Source of the DNA: Planctellipticum sp942493135
GTDB taxonomy: Bacteria; Planctomycetota; Planctomycetia; Planctomycetales; Planctomycetaceae
DNA: 64,000 nt
Reading direction: 5' to 3'
Assembly (NCBI GenBank): GCA_942493135.1
Contig: OW818684.1
Coordinates: forward strand, 2,232,001-2,296,000
Positions 50,228 through 59,311 of the stretch are shown in pieces. The notes below the pieces were generated by a model. The model did no database searches and had not been told where the DNA came from. It saw only the letters and a list, made by a program, of their open reading frames with translations. A program made the position numbers and the translations under genes. The number at the start of each line of letters is the position of its first letter. The first letter of the stretch is position 1.

Positions 50228-50256
50228 TTGATTTCCCGGTTGGCGTCGGGTAGTCT
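50228..50256 (+). promoter_or_regulatory. Possible promoter for the 50.3-kb RNA
   Basis: TTGATT and TAGTCT are separated by 17 bases, fitting a sigma-70-type spacing though both hexamers are imperfect. It would start transcription near 50263, just before the structured element. Weak on its own, stronger with the terminator that follows. Confidence 0.3.
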
Positions 50257-50262
50257 GTCAAC

Positions 50263-50377
50263 CCTTCGCACATCAGAATACCGCTCCCCTGAACTTTCGC
50301 ACCATAGATTCGACCGCCGTGGGGAGCGATTTCTACCAGCCGGGATCGGAACGTTCAGTTCCGATCCCGGCTTTTTT
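50263..50377 (+). ncRNA. Candidate small RNA or leader RNA
   Basis: Two hairpins follow the possible promoter. The first has perfect 8-bp arms CGCTCCCC (50282-50289) and GGGGAGCG (50321-50328) around a 31-nt loop; the second is the strong terminator at 50338-50372. Together they look like a roughly 115-nt RNA that ends before the next gene. It could be a free small RNA or an attenuator or riboswitch-like leader for the lipoprotein gene at 50541. No known riboswitch consensus was recognised. Confidence 0.4.
50338..50377 (+). terminator. Strong intrinsic terminator
   Basis: A perfect 15-bp stem (AGCCGGGATCGGAAC / GTTCCGATCCCGGCT) with a GTTCA loop is followed by a run of six T. It works on the plus strand. 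No plus-strand gene precedes it within 2.7 kb, so it must end a non-coding transcript. Confidence 0.85.
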
Positions 50378-50540
50378 CGTTTTTCGTTCGGACCGGCAAA
50401 TGCTTCAGAACTCTGCCAGTCTGGGATTCGCCATGCGCCATTGATTAGAATTGCCGGGAAGTCTTGATCCGGCCTTGCGACCGGCTGTCCCCGCTTATAA
50501 CCGCCGCGCCGTGCCGGTGTCGCGGAGAGGATTGTTCCCG

Positions 50541-52703
50541 ATGGAATTGCGTCGTCGATGGTCCGCCGTGCTGGCCTGCCTGATGGTCGTGGTGCTCTGC
50601 GGCTGCCCGCAGAAGCCTCCGGAGAGTGCCGCACCGCAGGAAGCCGCGGCTGCGGCTTCTTCAAAGCCGGCGACGGTGACCCTGACCGATCAGGAGGGCC
50701 GACCGGCTCCGCCGCTCCGCGAGGGAGCCACGGACTTCGAGGGGCGCTGGTCGTTGTTTCTCAGCAGTCAGGGGCAGGATGTTGTGCTCTGGCTCTTCGA
50801 ACTCAGCCGGGGACCGGACAGCGCCTGGTCCGGCAAGTTTCTGGACGCCTCGCGGGATCGGACGAAACCCGAGTTCACCGGCGTTAAGGTCGACGGCGAC
50901 CGGATTCAGTTCGATGTGAAGAACGAACAGGGCGCGGTCAACTTTCAGGGTCGGCTCGTCGACGGGGTGGTCCGCGGCACATTTGCATTTGGTCCGTACG
51001 ATCTGAGCCCCGCTCGGCTGTGGCCGACGTCGATCGAAACGCTGGAGAAATCGGCTCAAGCGCTGCCGCCGCCGGGGATGGACGTCTTCAAGCAGGCCGC
51101 CACCGACAAAGAACACCCGGCCGCCGCTGTTTTGCGTGCGGCCCAGGAGGCCTATGAGAGTCCGCTGGCGCTGGACGCCTACGCCAGCGTCCTCGAACAG
51201 CTTCGCCGTCACGAGCCGACACGTGAGCAGGCCGAAAAGATTGTGAACGGCTATTCGAAGGCCGCCGCGACCTGGGGGCCCCGGATGGAGCTTCGATCCC
51301 AGATTATCTCCGCAGTTCAGCTGACGCGAAACCGACTTTTTCCAGACATGGTGCTGTCGCTCCTCAAGAAATTCGAGGATGGCATCGGCAGCGAGCTTCC
51401 GAACTGGAAGGATCAGATCAAGGGCGCCCGGACCAACGCGCAGGTCGAACAGGCGCTGCTCGACCTGCGGTCGGACGACGACGCACTACGAACGGCGGCC
51501 CGCGACTATCTCTCCGACCCGAAGCTCACGACGCAGCACTACAACTTCGAGGTCCTCTACGAGCTGGCCAGGTACGCCGCCGACCATGACGAAGTGGACA
51601 AGGCGATCGATTACTACTCGCAGATTGTAGCCCTTCCGCTGCTCGAAATGCTCGTCAAGGAGATGGGGCCGCAGATTGGACGGAAGGCAGGGGATCCAAC
51701 TCCCCGGGATGTCCTGACTGAGCTCTGGGAGAAATCCAAAGGCTCTCGCGACGGGCTGGATGCGCATCTGAAGGAGGTCTACGACACCAGTCTGACCCGG
51801 TTGATTGAGACCGCCAAAGAGCGAGCCCCGACTCCGGTGGCGGCTCCGACCCGCCCGGTCCTGCTGGAGCTGTTCACCGGCACGGAATGCGGCCCATGTC
51901 TCGCGGCCGATCTTGCCACCTGGGGAGTGCTGCGGACGTACCCCGCCAAGGATGTCGTCGTGCTGCAGATTCATCAGCATGTTCCGCTGCCGGATCCGCT
52001 CGCTAATCTCGACGGCGAAGAGCGGTACAGTTATTACGAAGCCCAGGGAACACCCTGGGCGCTGATCGACGGAATGTCGCTGCAGGGAGAACGGGGACTG
52101 ATCCCGTCGGGCATCGGCGGTTTGCTGCAGCAGGTCGAGATGAACTATCTGCAGCTCCGCAACATCATCGATCAGCGGCTGGTCATGCCGACCGGTGCTC
52201 AAGTGTCGGCTGTAGCGGCGCTGCAGGACGGAGTGCTGACGGTCTCCGCGAGCACCACCGGCTTTTCCGCGGATGACGCGGGAACACTCCGCCTCCGGGT
52301 CGGACTGGTCGAAAAACGGGTGGACTACGCGGGGACCAACGGCGTTCGCGAGCACCATCACGTGCTGCGGGCTATGCTTGGCGGCGCCCGCGGCGCCGCC
52401 GTCCGCAAGGGAGAACTGAAGTACGATACTTCGATTCCGCTGGCGGAGTTGCGCCAGCAACTCGAAAATTATCTGACGGAATTCGAAGCAGGCCGCCGGA
52501 TCAAGTTTCCCGCAAAGCCGCTGGACCTGACGTCGCTGGAAGTTGTCGCCTGGGTACAGAACGACAAGACGAAGGAGGTCCAGGGTTGCATCCTGATTCC
52601 GGTCGCAGGCGCTTCTGTTCCGGAGACGGCCCCGGCGATCCCGGCAGAGTCGGAACCGGCGAATGCGTCCGCGCCAACCAACGGCGCGCCGGTTGCGCCG
52701 TAG
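50541..52703 (+). CDS. Lipoprotein with thioredoxin-like domain
   Basis: The 720-residue protein has a lipoprotein signal (LACLMVVVLCGCPQK), a beta-rich region (WSLFLSSQGQDVVLWLFELS), a long helical middle and a thioredoxin-like domain near residue 435 with TGTECGPCLAADLAT, a CGPC active-site-like pair. The C-terminal part (TLRLRVGLVEKRVDYAGTNGVREHHHVLRAML) resembles other planctomycetal thioredoxin-linked proteins. It probably handles thiols in the periplasm, but the helical middle suggests another role besides. The ATG at 50541 has GGAGAGG upstream and is chosen over the longer frame that lacks a signal peptide. Confidence 0.78.
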   Translation: MELRRRWSAVLACLMVVVLCGCPQKPPESAAPQEAAAAASSKPATVTLTDQEGRPAPPLREGATDFEGRWSLFLSSQGQDVVLWLFELSRGPDSAWSGKFLDASRDRTKPEFTGVKVDGDRIQFDVKNEQGAVNFQGRLVDGVVRGTFAFGPYDLSPARLWPTSIETLEKSAQALPPPGMDVFKQAATDKEHPAAAVLRAAQEAYESPLALDAYASVLEQLRRHEPTREQAEKIVNGYSKAAATWGPRMELRSQIISAVQLTRNRLFPDMVLSLLKKFEDGIGSELPNWKDQIKGARTNAQVEQALLDLRSDDDALRTAARDYLSDPKLTTQHYNFEVLYELARYAADHDEVDKAIDYYSQIVALPLLEMLVKEMGPQIGRKAGDPTPRDVLTELWEKSKGSRDGLDAHLKEVYDTSLTRLIETAKERAPTPVAAPTRPVLLELFTGTECGPCLAADLATWGVLRTYPAKDVVVLQIHQHVPLPDPLANLDGEERYSYYEAQGTPWALIDGMSLQGERGLIPSGIGGLLQQVEMNYLQLRNIIDQRLVMPTGAQVSAVAALQDGVLTVSASTTGFSADDAGTLRLRVGLVEKRVDYAGTNGVREHHHVLRAMLGGARGAAVRKGELKYDTSIPLAELRQQLENYLTEFEAGRRIKFPAKPLDLTSLEVVAWVQNDKTKEVQGCILIPVAGASVPETAPAIPAESEPANASAPTNGAPVAP

Positions 52704-52829
52704 ATTCGCGGGCAGATCGCACTGCCGCCCGTTTCCAGGAAATCTCACGGTCTGTTCAGGTTCGTCTTGCGGTGTCGGCGAGCGTCCCTGACAATCCCAG
52801 CAAGATCCGTATTCCGTGAGATTTCCGTC

Positions 52830-54068
52830 ATGACCGTTTTTTGGCGCTTCGATCTCTGGTTCATTGCGGGGCTGGTCCTGTTGCCGGCGGGCTGCGGGGG
52901 AAGTTCCGCAGTTCCAGGCGGCCCAGCTCCTCCGAATCAACTCGCTGCACCGCCCGGCGCCCAGGGGGGCGCAGTCGCCGCGGCGCCGAGTCCGCGCCCA
53001 GCCGCCGCTTCGCCGTCAGCGCCATCTGCGAAGGTTTCCTCCAGCATTCTGGATGGCGTGGACCCCCGCGACGGCTTTGAAGTCACGGCCGCCGGGCCGA
53101 CGTTTGATGTTCTGGCTGTCGGCGCGGTGCTTCCGGAAGATCAGGCGACCGTTGTCGCCACGATTCCATCCGACCGTATTGACCAGTATCAGGTGGTGAC
53201 TCCAGCAGGATCCAGGGGGACGACCGGGACGCCTGCGGCAGGCTTCACGCTCCCGTCCGGGTTTCAGGCTGTCCGAGCGGCGGGGTACTCGTCGGCGGGG
53301 CTGCCACAGCGAATCGTCGACGACAAGGCCGGAGCGGAAATGGTTCTGGTTCCCGCCGGAGTCAGTTACCTGGGGACGGATATCGGGCCGGAGAACGCTC
53401 GACCGCGAGTTCCCGTGCTGCTGGATCCCTATTACATCGACGTGACGGAAGTGACTCTCGCCGAGTACGACCGATATACTGCGGACCAGAAGGAACTCAA
53501 GCGGGGACGTCCTCAGGAGCCCTTGAATGCCGGCTCTCTCCCCACCTTTCCGGCTCTGGGAATTTCCTGGTCAACGGCGAACGCCTTCGCCAAGTGGGCC
53601 GGCAAGGACTTGCCGACCGAAGCCGAGTTCGAAAAGGCCGCCCGCGGCCCGGATGGTTTCCGCGCACCGTGGGGGAATGGACGGGCCTTGTGGCCCGACG
53701 GCCGAATGCCCGATTCGATTTCCCAAGTGGCAGCCTACCGGTCAGATCTCAGTCCTTATGGCGTATTCGATCTGGCCGGAAACGCCCGGGAGTGGTGCAG
53801 CGACTGGTATTCCGAAGAAGGGCATCGGGAAGCCCGCGCCTCCGGCTCCGGAACAATCAAGAGCTGGCCCGGCCCCCGCAAGGCCACCTCGACCAGCCAT
53901 CGAGTCATCAAGGGGGGTGCCGAAGACTGGTCGGCCTGGACTCGCGCCGGCTCCAACATGGCGGACCGGCCGGCCGACGTCGGCTTCCGCTGCGTGCTCC
54001 GTGTGGCGCTGCCCGGCGAAGCCTCGGCTAAGACCGGCGGATTTCGCCCCCCTGCCACATCGAATTGA
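52830..54068 (+). CDS. SUMF1-type formylglycine-generating-like lipoprotein
   Basis: The 412-residue product has a lipobox (LVLLPAGCGG), a low-complexity Pro-Ala linker to about residue 75, and a SUMF1/EgtB-like sulfatase-modifying fold. Signs are EMVLVPAGVSYLGTD, VPVLLDPYYIDVTEVTLAEYDRYTAD, LPTEAEFEKAARGPDG, YGVFDLAGNAREWCSDWY, RVIKGGAEDWSAW and VGFRCVLRVAL. I did not find the two active cysteines of true formylglycine-generating enzymes, so a binding or structural role is more likely. It is anchored in the envelope. It follows the thioredoxin-like lipoprotein by about 130 bp on the same strand. Confidence 0.82.
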   Translation: MTVFWRFDLWFIAGLVLLPAGCGGSSAVPGGPAPPNQLAAPPGAQGGAVAAAPSPRPAAASPSAPSAKVSSSILDGVDPRDGFEVTAAGPTFDVLAVGAVLPEDQATVVATIPSDRIDQYQVVTPAGSRGTTGTPAAGFTLPSGFQAVRAAGYSSAGLPQRIVDDKAGAEMVLVPAGVSYLGTDIGPENARPRVPVLLDPYYIDVTEVTLAEYDRYTADQKELKRGRPQEPLNAGSLPTFPALGISWSTANAFAKWAGKDLPTEAEFEKAARGPDGFRAPWGNGRALWPDGRMPDSISQVAAYRSDLSPYGVFDLAGNAREWCSDWYSEEGHREARASGSGTIKSWPGPRKATSTSHRVIKGGAEDWSAWTRAGSNMADRPADVGFRCVLRVALPGEASAKTGGFRPPATSN

Positions 54069-54161
54069 CGCGCAGCCCGGTTTCGGCCAAAGTCTGTGAA
54101 CCGTTCGCCCGGGCACATTGTCCGTCTGGCAGCGTCCCCGTCCTCCTAGCCGCTGAGTCGT

Positions 54162-54680
54162 ATGTCCGTTCGTCCCCCGCAGGCCATTCGTGGCGTCAGT
54201 TCCGGCAGCGAAGGGCCGCTGGAGGAAATCTACCCGTCCATCGCGATGACGGGGCTGGGGAAGTCCCTCGATCGGCTCTACAACCTGATTCCTCAGGGCT
54301 TCGGGCGAGTCCGATTGTCCTACCTGCTGTTCGTACCGCCAACGGCGCCGTTGGCCCTGGCGGCATACTTCGTGCTCAAGGCCTTCGGCGAGCGTTACGC
54401 GATTACCAGTCACGCCGTCAAACGCGTTCGGATTCTGAGCGGGCAGATGGTCCAGCAGGCTCTGCTGGAGGACATTCACGAAATCCTGATCGATCCCGAT
54501 TCTCGCAGTTCGTTCTTCCAGACCGCCGATCTCCGGCTGAACGACGCCCGCGGGCAGACGCTGCTCGAACTCCGCGGAGTGCCGCGTCCCGAACGGGTCG
54601 TCTCAGTCATCCGCGAAGCCCAATTGGCGCGGCGGCAAGTGGCGTCGGCCCGCGAACGCATTGCGGCCCGGGCTTCCTGA
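54162..54680 (+). CDS. PH-domain membrane protein (bPH2-like)
   Basis: The 172-residue protein reads LSYLLFVPPTAPLALAAYFVLKAFGERYAITSHAVKRVRILSG, a hydrophobic stretch followed by RYAITSHAVKRV, which marks bacterial PH (YdbT/bPH2-type) domains. The rest (LIDPDSRSSFFQTADLRLNDARGQTLLELRGVPRPERVV) continues the PH beta barrel. Such proteins are attached to membranes, often in pairs, with unclear function. The hydrophobic part looks too short for two full helices. The stop lies 10 bp before the end of the convergent M14-like gene. Confidence 0.7.
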   Translation: MSVRPPQAIRGVSSGSEGPLEEIYPSIAMTGLGKSLDRLYNLIPQGFGRVRLSYLLFVPPTAPLALAAYFVLKAFGERYAITSHAVKRVRILSGQMVQQALLEDIHEILIDPDSRSSFFQTADLRLNDARGQTLLELRGVPRPERVVSVIREAQLARRQVASARERIAARAS

Positions 54681-54690
54681 CCAGACTTGC

Positions 54691-55950
54691 CTACTTTGGC
54701 GGAGGCGGCAGTTCTTCGTAGCCGCGTCCGCTGGCCGGAACTTCCGACGTCGAATTTCGCGGCCCGGCGACAGGACCGGCAGGCGTCGCCGCCGGTTCCG
54801 CCTGATCAGGTTCGACGGGGAAATCCGAGCGCAGCTGCTCGCTCGATTCAATCGTTGAAACCAGGGCCGTCAACAACCCGGCGGATTCACCCGGTTTGAG
54901 CCCGATCGCGAGCACCGGCACATGGAACGTGCCGTCGGCGAACTCCTCGATTGAGCCCGGCAGACGTTCCAGATCGAGGCGTTCGATCGCAACCTGATGC
55001 TGTTGCTGAAGCTGGCCGGCCAGTTCGGTCGCCGCCCGGTTGAAGAAGACACGCGTCGCCAGCGGATCGTCGACGATGTGAATCACGCGTTCGGGCTGAA
55101 ACTCGAATATCAACCGCAGCAGTTGACGGGTCTCCGTTTCGCTCGCGGGAAACGAGCCGGAAAACTCGACCTGCGGACGATAGCGCCGGCCGGGAAAATT
55201 CCGGTTCAGGTCGACGTTGTGGTCGTTGAAGCGTCGCCCTGCCTGCAATCCGCCGGGGTTCGCCACGGGAACGACGAGTAAAGTCTGCTCATTCAGCACC
55301 GCCTCCTGCTGCGCCAGTTCCGAGATCAATTCCTCGACAGCCCGGACGGCGCCGCGGTCTTCGCCGTTCAAGCCGGCCACGATCAGCGTCCGCAGCGATC
55401 CCTGACCGAGCGTACGAGATTTCAGCGAAACGGATTGTGGCTCACGCGAAGTCGACACCGTATGTGCGACCAGCGGCTCTCCTGCGGAAACTTTCTGAGT
55501 GGTCAGGAATCGGGACGCATCCCGTTCGACGACGGCCTTCTCGTCGATCGAGGCGACAGACGACTCGGCGGCGGACGGATGGCGGCCCGCCAGTACCTGG
55601 GCCGCCGTCAGCAGTTCTCCGGGAGTTTCGGAACGCTGTAAAGCACCCACAGTCGTCGCAGGCGTCAGACCGCTGAGCTCGCTGAACCACTGGTCGAGTG
55701 GTTTCCCCGCGACAGGCTGACTCTCGGCGTCGGCCACCCGTTGCCGCAACTCGGTCGCTGCCAGATTCATCCGGCTGGCGGCTTCATCGATCGCGTGCGC
55801 CACGGGGGTCGTCGGGGGCGCGGTGGCCGTCGACTTTCGCCAGGCTTCCCAGTGTTGGGCTGTCTGGCGAATCCACTCCGGATGCTCATACGCGACAAAA
55901 GCACTCCCGGCACACGCCAGAGTGCTGCAGACCGTCAAAAGCGTCTTCAC
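54691..55950 (-). CDS. M14-like carboxypeptidase with altered zinc ligands
   Basis: The 419-residue product has a signal-anchor (LLTVCSTLACAGSAFVAY) and a peptidase M14 body: LIVAGLNGEDRG (193-198 region), PVANPGGLQAGRRFNDHNVDLNRNFP with the substrate arginine and NRNFP, and VIHIVDDP (His291). Where active enzymes have HxxE for zinc (usually HGxE), this protein reads NGED, so the first His is Asn195 and the Glu is Asp198. The expected catalytic Glu near the C-terminus is also not seen (PVLAIGLKPGE). I infer a non-catalytic peptide- or muropeptide-binding relative, or an enzyme that uses other ligands. A Pro-rich tail follows. Confidence 0.75.
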   Translation of the reverse strand: MKTLLTVCSTLACAGSAFVAYEHPEWIRQTAQHWEAWRKSTATAPPTTPVAHAIDEAASRMNLAATELRQRVADAESQPVAGKPLDQWFSELSGLTPATTVGALQRSETPGELLTAAQVLAGRHPSAAESSVASIDEKAVVERDASRFLTTQKVSAGEPLVAHTVSTSREPQSVSLKSRTLGQGSLRTLIVAGLNGEDRGAVRAVEELISELAQQEAVLNEQTLLVVPVANPGGLQAGRRFNDHNVDLNRNFPGRRYRPQVEFSGSFPASETETRQLLRLIFEFQPERVIHIVDDPLATRVFFNRAATELAGQLQQQHQVAIERLDLERLPGSIEEFADGTFHVPVLAIGLKPGESAGLLTALVSTIESSEQLRSDFPVEPDQAEPAATPAGPVAGPRNSTSEVPASGRGYEELPPPPK

Positions 55951-56224
55951 GACTCCCTCCGGTTCCAGCGCGGGGCAGCGCCGCGGCGAGGGTCTCGCCG
56001 TCTCGGAACGGACAAAGCAAAAGGACTGCCGGCATCCGCCGCAATCCGGAAAGCCCCCTCAGATTAAGAATCCGTTTCTCGGACCTGAAGGAACACAGAA
56101 TCCCATCGTCGAATTGTCTTCGGACCGGTCCCACAACGATGACTTCGGGAGAAGCCCATCGCCGCCGAATCGGCCATCTGAGACTAACCCATCTCCAAGT
56201 CGGCATCGGGGCCGCCCCCGGCGG

Positions 56225-56908
56225 CTAGTCTTCGTCGATGCCGAGGCGGTATTTGAGTTCGTTGAAGCGTCGGCCGAACTCTTCGGAGGAAGAGTGGACG
56301 TGTTCCGCTTCGGTGATGAATTTCATTTCTTCGACGCAGTCGAGGCCGTAGTCGTCGAGCGTGTCTTGGAAGTCGACCAGTTCGTGGCCGTAGCAGATCA
56401 GGAGTTTGTGCTCGTCGAACTGGATTTCGAGCGGGATGCGCGGGTTGAGGACTGCCAGTCCCATACAGCCGTCGTCGAGCAGGAGGTCCTCGAAGTCGTA
56501 AAGGACGCTCTTCAGAATTGGAAGGTCGATATCTTCCCGATACAGATCGGAGTGCCCGCCCCGCCTGTCGTGGCTGGTTTCGAGAACCACGTCGACGACG
56601 TTTCCAAGCGGATCGAGCAGGTCGAAGAAGACGTCGAGCAGTTTCTCGCGGCTGACGGAGGCCATCAAAACGGGAATCTTGATCCCCGAGTCCCGATCCT
56701 GATAGGCGTCATGGCGGTATCCGGAGCTGGGTACGACCTGCAGGTCGTACGACGGCCGGATGGCGTCTGTGAGTCGGAATTGTCCGTATCGCGCAATATT
56801 CAGATGCGTTTCGAGCTGCTCCTCGGAGAGGTTCTCGAAGCTGCTCCGACCGTGGCGGGATTCGCCGTCACGATACGTGTTCTTGAACAGTCGTTTCAAG
56901 AACCCCAT
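56225..56908 (-). CDS. Hypothetical soluble protein
   Basis: The 227-residue protein begins MGFLKRLFKNTYRDGESRHGRSS and is acidic, with many Asp/Glu and no signal peptide or membrane helix after the short basic-hydrophobic start. Visible text includes IARYGQFRLTDAIRPSYDLQVVPSSGYRH, DVFFDLLDPLGNVVDVVLETSHD and ICYGHELVDFQDTLDDYG. I do not recognise a family. The start at 56908 has GAAGGA 9 bases before it and is preferred over the frame start 7 codons upstream. It is divergent from floA. Confidence 0.7.
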   Translation of the reverse strand: MGFLKRLFKNTYRDGESRHGRSSFENLSEEQLETHLNIARYGQFRLTDAIRPSYDLQVVPSSGYRHDAYQDRDSGIKIPVLMASVSREKLLDVFFDLLDPLGNVVDVVLETSHDRRGGHSDLYREDIDLPILKSVLYDFEDLLLDDGCMGLAVLNPRIPLEIQFDEHKLLICYGHELVDFQDTLDDYGLDCVEEMKFITEAEHVHSSSEEFGRRFNELKYRLGIDED

Positions 56909-57461
56909 GGTGCTGATCCTTCGTCCCACCTGTCGAAACGCCTGTGATTCGGCAAGTGCGGACAGGGTGATTGACCTGGTCCGGAGTCCGTCAAACCCAC
57001 CCCTCAGGAGGATGTTGACTGCCTGTCTTAACTCCGGTTCAAGGCAACTCTAGCACGCGAAATCGGGGGGGTTCGGCGAGTGTTTCCCAAGTCTGTGCGG
57101 AAAGCCGCCGCCCTCTCCTGAACACGCGGCGCAGCACTTCTGGGAAGAAACTCCCGACCAGGCAAGGTCTTCCGTCCCGCCTGCTCCCGCAATTGAAGCA
57201 ATTTGCGCCACGACTGAATTGGCAAGTCCGGCTCGCCCGGTCGCGACTTTCGCAGCCACTTGCCGCCGACGCGTCCGGTTGCAGGGATTGTGCCGACCGG
57301 ACGCCGCTTCGCCGTCGAGCTGCAATTCCGACGGACGATTGGCTGACGATGTCCAGGGAATGCTGTCGAACGGCTCCCGTCCGGTTATACTGTCAGACTG
57401 GTTCGGGGCGCCCGGCGTCCTGAGGCATCAGACGGTGACCTCGCACGGAACAGGGATATCC
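56909..57461. other. Divergent gap upstream of floA
   Basis: About 550 bp between a minus-strand gene and floA. It must hold both promoters. A TATACT with a weak -35 lies at 57363-57391 on the floA side. No gene or repeat is supported. Confidence 0.4.
57363..57391 (+). promoter_or_regulatory. Possible floA promoter
   Basis: TATACT at 57386-57391 is a good -10 match; CTGTCG sits 17 bases upstream as a weak -35. Its position 70 bp before the floA start is plausible. Confidence 0.3.
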
Positions 57462-58514
57462 ATGCCAGCGACGGAACTCGTACTTGCACAGCTCAGCCCG
57501 AACGCCATTGCCGGTATTACGGTCGTGGTCGTCATCGGCCTTCTCGTGCTGCTGCTCGTCTTCGCACGCTATATCGGCCTGTGGGTGCAGTGCAAGTTTG
57601 CGCGGGCCGGGATTTCGTTTCCCAACCTGATCTTCATGTCCCTGCGGAAGATCAGCCCGACTATGATCGTCCGGGCACGGATCATGGCGGTCCAGGCCGG
57701 ACTGCTCGAAGTCTATCCCATCAGCGTCCGCGACATGGAGTCGCACTATCTGGCCGGCGGCAATGTGCTGAAGGTGATCCGCGCCCTGATCGCCGCACAC
57801 CGCGCCCGCATCGATCTCGACTGGCAGACCGCCCAGGCGATCGACCTCGCCGGCCGGGACATCCTCGAAGCCGTGCGGACGAGCGTCTATCCGAAGGTCA
57901 TCGACTGCCCCGATCCGCGAAAGGGAACCCAGACCCTGGATGCCGTCGCCGCCGACGGTATCCAGCTCAAGGCCCGCGCCCGCGTCACCGTGCGGACCAA
58001 CATTCATCAGCTCATCGGCGGTGCGACGGAAGAAACTGTGATCGCGCGCGTCGGCCAGGGGATCGTGCAGGCGATCGGTTCCACGGCCTCGTACAAGACC
58101 GTGCTCGAAAACCCGGATCGGATTTCGCAGACCGTGCTCAACCAGGGTCTTGAGGCCCAGACGGCGTTCGAAATCGTCTCGATCGATATCGCGGATATCG
58201 ATGTCGGCGACAACATCGGCGCCCGCCTGCAGGCCGACCAGGCCGAAGCCGATATGCGGGTGGCTCAGGCCAAGGCCGAACAGACCCGGGCGGAATTCGC
58301 CGCCCGCGAGCAGGAAATGATCGCCAAAGTTCAGGCGAACCGGGCCGAGGTTGTGCTGGCCGAGGCGCAGGTTCCCATGGCGATTTCCGAAGCTTTGCAG
58401 AGTCGGGCAATCGGATTGCTCGACTACTACGAACTGAAGAACGTCCAGGCCGATACTCAGATGCGACAGGCAATCGCCGGACAGGGGCTGGGCGGACAGG
58501 CTGTCACGCGCTGA
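57462..58514 (+). CDS. floA: Flotillin-like protein FloA
   Basis: The 350-residue protein has one N-terminal membrane helix (ITVVVVIGLLVLLLVFARYIGL), then KFARAGISFPNLIFMSLRKISPTMIVRARIMAVQAGL and GIQLKARARVTVRTNIHQLIGGATEETVIARVGQGIV, the FloA/UPF0365 type rather than the classical flotillin. The end is an Ala-Glu-rich coiled coil (EADMRVAQAKAEQTRAEFAAREQEMIAKVQANRAEV). FloA forms membrane microdomain scaffolds. Start at 57462 chosen because it begins just before the helix; the longer frame adds unlikely residues. A small membrane-anchored gene follows 54 bp later and probably shares the message. Confidence 0.93.
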   Translation: MPATELVLAQLSPNAIAGITVVVVIGLLVLLLVFARYIGLWVQCKFARAGISFPNLIFMSLRKISPTMIVRARIMAVQAGLLEVYPISVRDMESHYLAGGNVLKVIRALIAAHRARIDLDWQTAQAIDLAGRDILEAVRTSVYPKVIDCPDPRKGTQTLDAVAADGIQLKARARVTVRTNIHQLIGGATEETVIARVGQGIVQAIGSTASYKTVLENPDRISQTVLNQGLEAQTAFEIVSIDIADIDVGDNIGARLQADQAEADMRVAQAKAEQTRAEFAAREQEMIAKVQANRAEVVLAEAQVPMAISEALQSRAIGLLDYYELKNVQADTQMRQAIAGQGLGGQAVTR

Positions 58515-58568
58515 ATCTGATTATCAGATCCCGGCGAGTCGGCGGACGGAGTTCCGGAGGGAGAGGCG

Positions 58569-59231
58569 ATGTTACATTTCCCGGTGATGGCGGCGATCGA
58601 ATGGGGGCAGGTCTTCGGCCTGATCATCCTCGTGATTTCGATCCTGAGCTGGTTCATCAATGCCGTGAAAGGGAACCCTCAGAAGCCCGCCGGCGGCCCG
58701 GGGCCCGGCCAGCAGCCCCGCAACGAGCTGGAGCAGTTCCTGAAGCAGGTTCTGGAATCGAATCGCCCGAAACCGGCCCAGCAGCCTGCCGTCGAACGTC
58801 CGCGGACGAATCCCAACGCGGGCCGCAGCAAACTGAAAAACAAGCCGAAGCGACCTCCCGTCAAGCCGGCAGCTCCAGTCTTTGCCGATGACGACCGTCC
58901 CTCACCGCCTGGATCGGTCGCACGCCAGCATCTGAAGCCCTCCAATCTGTCCAGCGGCGTCGAATCGCATCTGCGATCGCATTTCGTGGAAGACCGCCGC
59001 GAAGAAGCCGCGCAGCGGCAGCGGATGTCCGGCTCTCAGCACTTGGGCGAAAGGGTCCGCGACGCAGTTCGAAATGACCTTGGAGGCGGCCTGACGGCCT
59101 CGGCTCCGATTGTTGCGCCCGTGGTGCCGCTGCATCCGCTGATGAGCTGGCTGGCACAGCCGGGTTCGATTCAGAACGCCATTGCCGTCCAGGAAATCCT
59201 GCAGAAACCCCGCGTGCTGCGCCGCGATTGA
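58569..59231 (+). CDS. Membrane-anchored protein next to FloA
   Basis: The 220-residue protein has one N-terminal helix (VFGLIILVISILSWFINAV) followed by a long Pro-Lys-Arg-Gln-rich disordered region (PGPGQQPRNELEQFLKQVLESNRPKPAQQPAVERPRTNPNAGR). It has a conserved-looking end, PLMSWLAQPGSIQNAIAVQEILQKPRVLRRD. The basic linker suggests it lies close to the membrane or nucleic acids. GGAGGGAGAGG precedes the ATG. Similar small proteins next to floA occur in planctomycetes, in my recollection, but I cannot name the family. It may tether FloA assemblies. Confidence 0.72.
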   Translation: MLHFPVMAAIEWGQVFGLIILVISILSWFINAVKGNPQKPAGGPGPGQQPRNELEQFLKQVLESNRPKPAQQPAVERPRTNPNAGRSKLKNKPKRPPVKPAAPVFADDDRPSPPGSVARQHLKPSNLSSGVESHLRSHFVEDRREEAAQRQRMSGSQHLGERVRDAVRNDLGGGLTASAPIVAPVVPLHPLMSWLAQPGSIQNAIAVQEILQKPRVLRRD

Positions 59232-59311
59232 ATTCCCTTGACTGCGACCGGCGCGTAGCGGAGATTTCCCGCTGCTGCCCGCCGTCGCCGAGCGACTGTC
59301 ATCCCGTCCCC

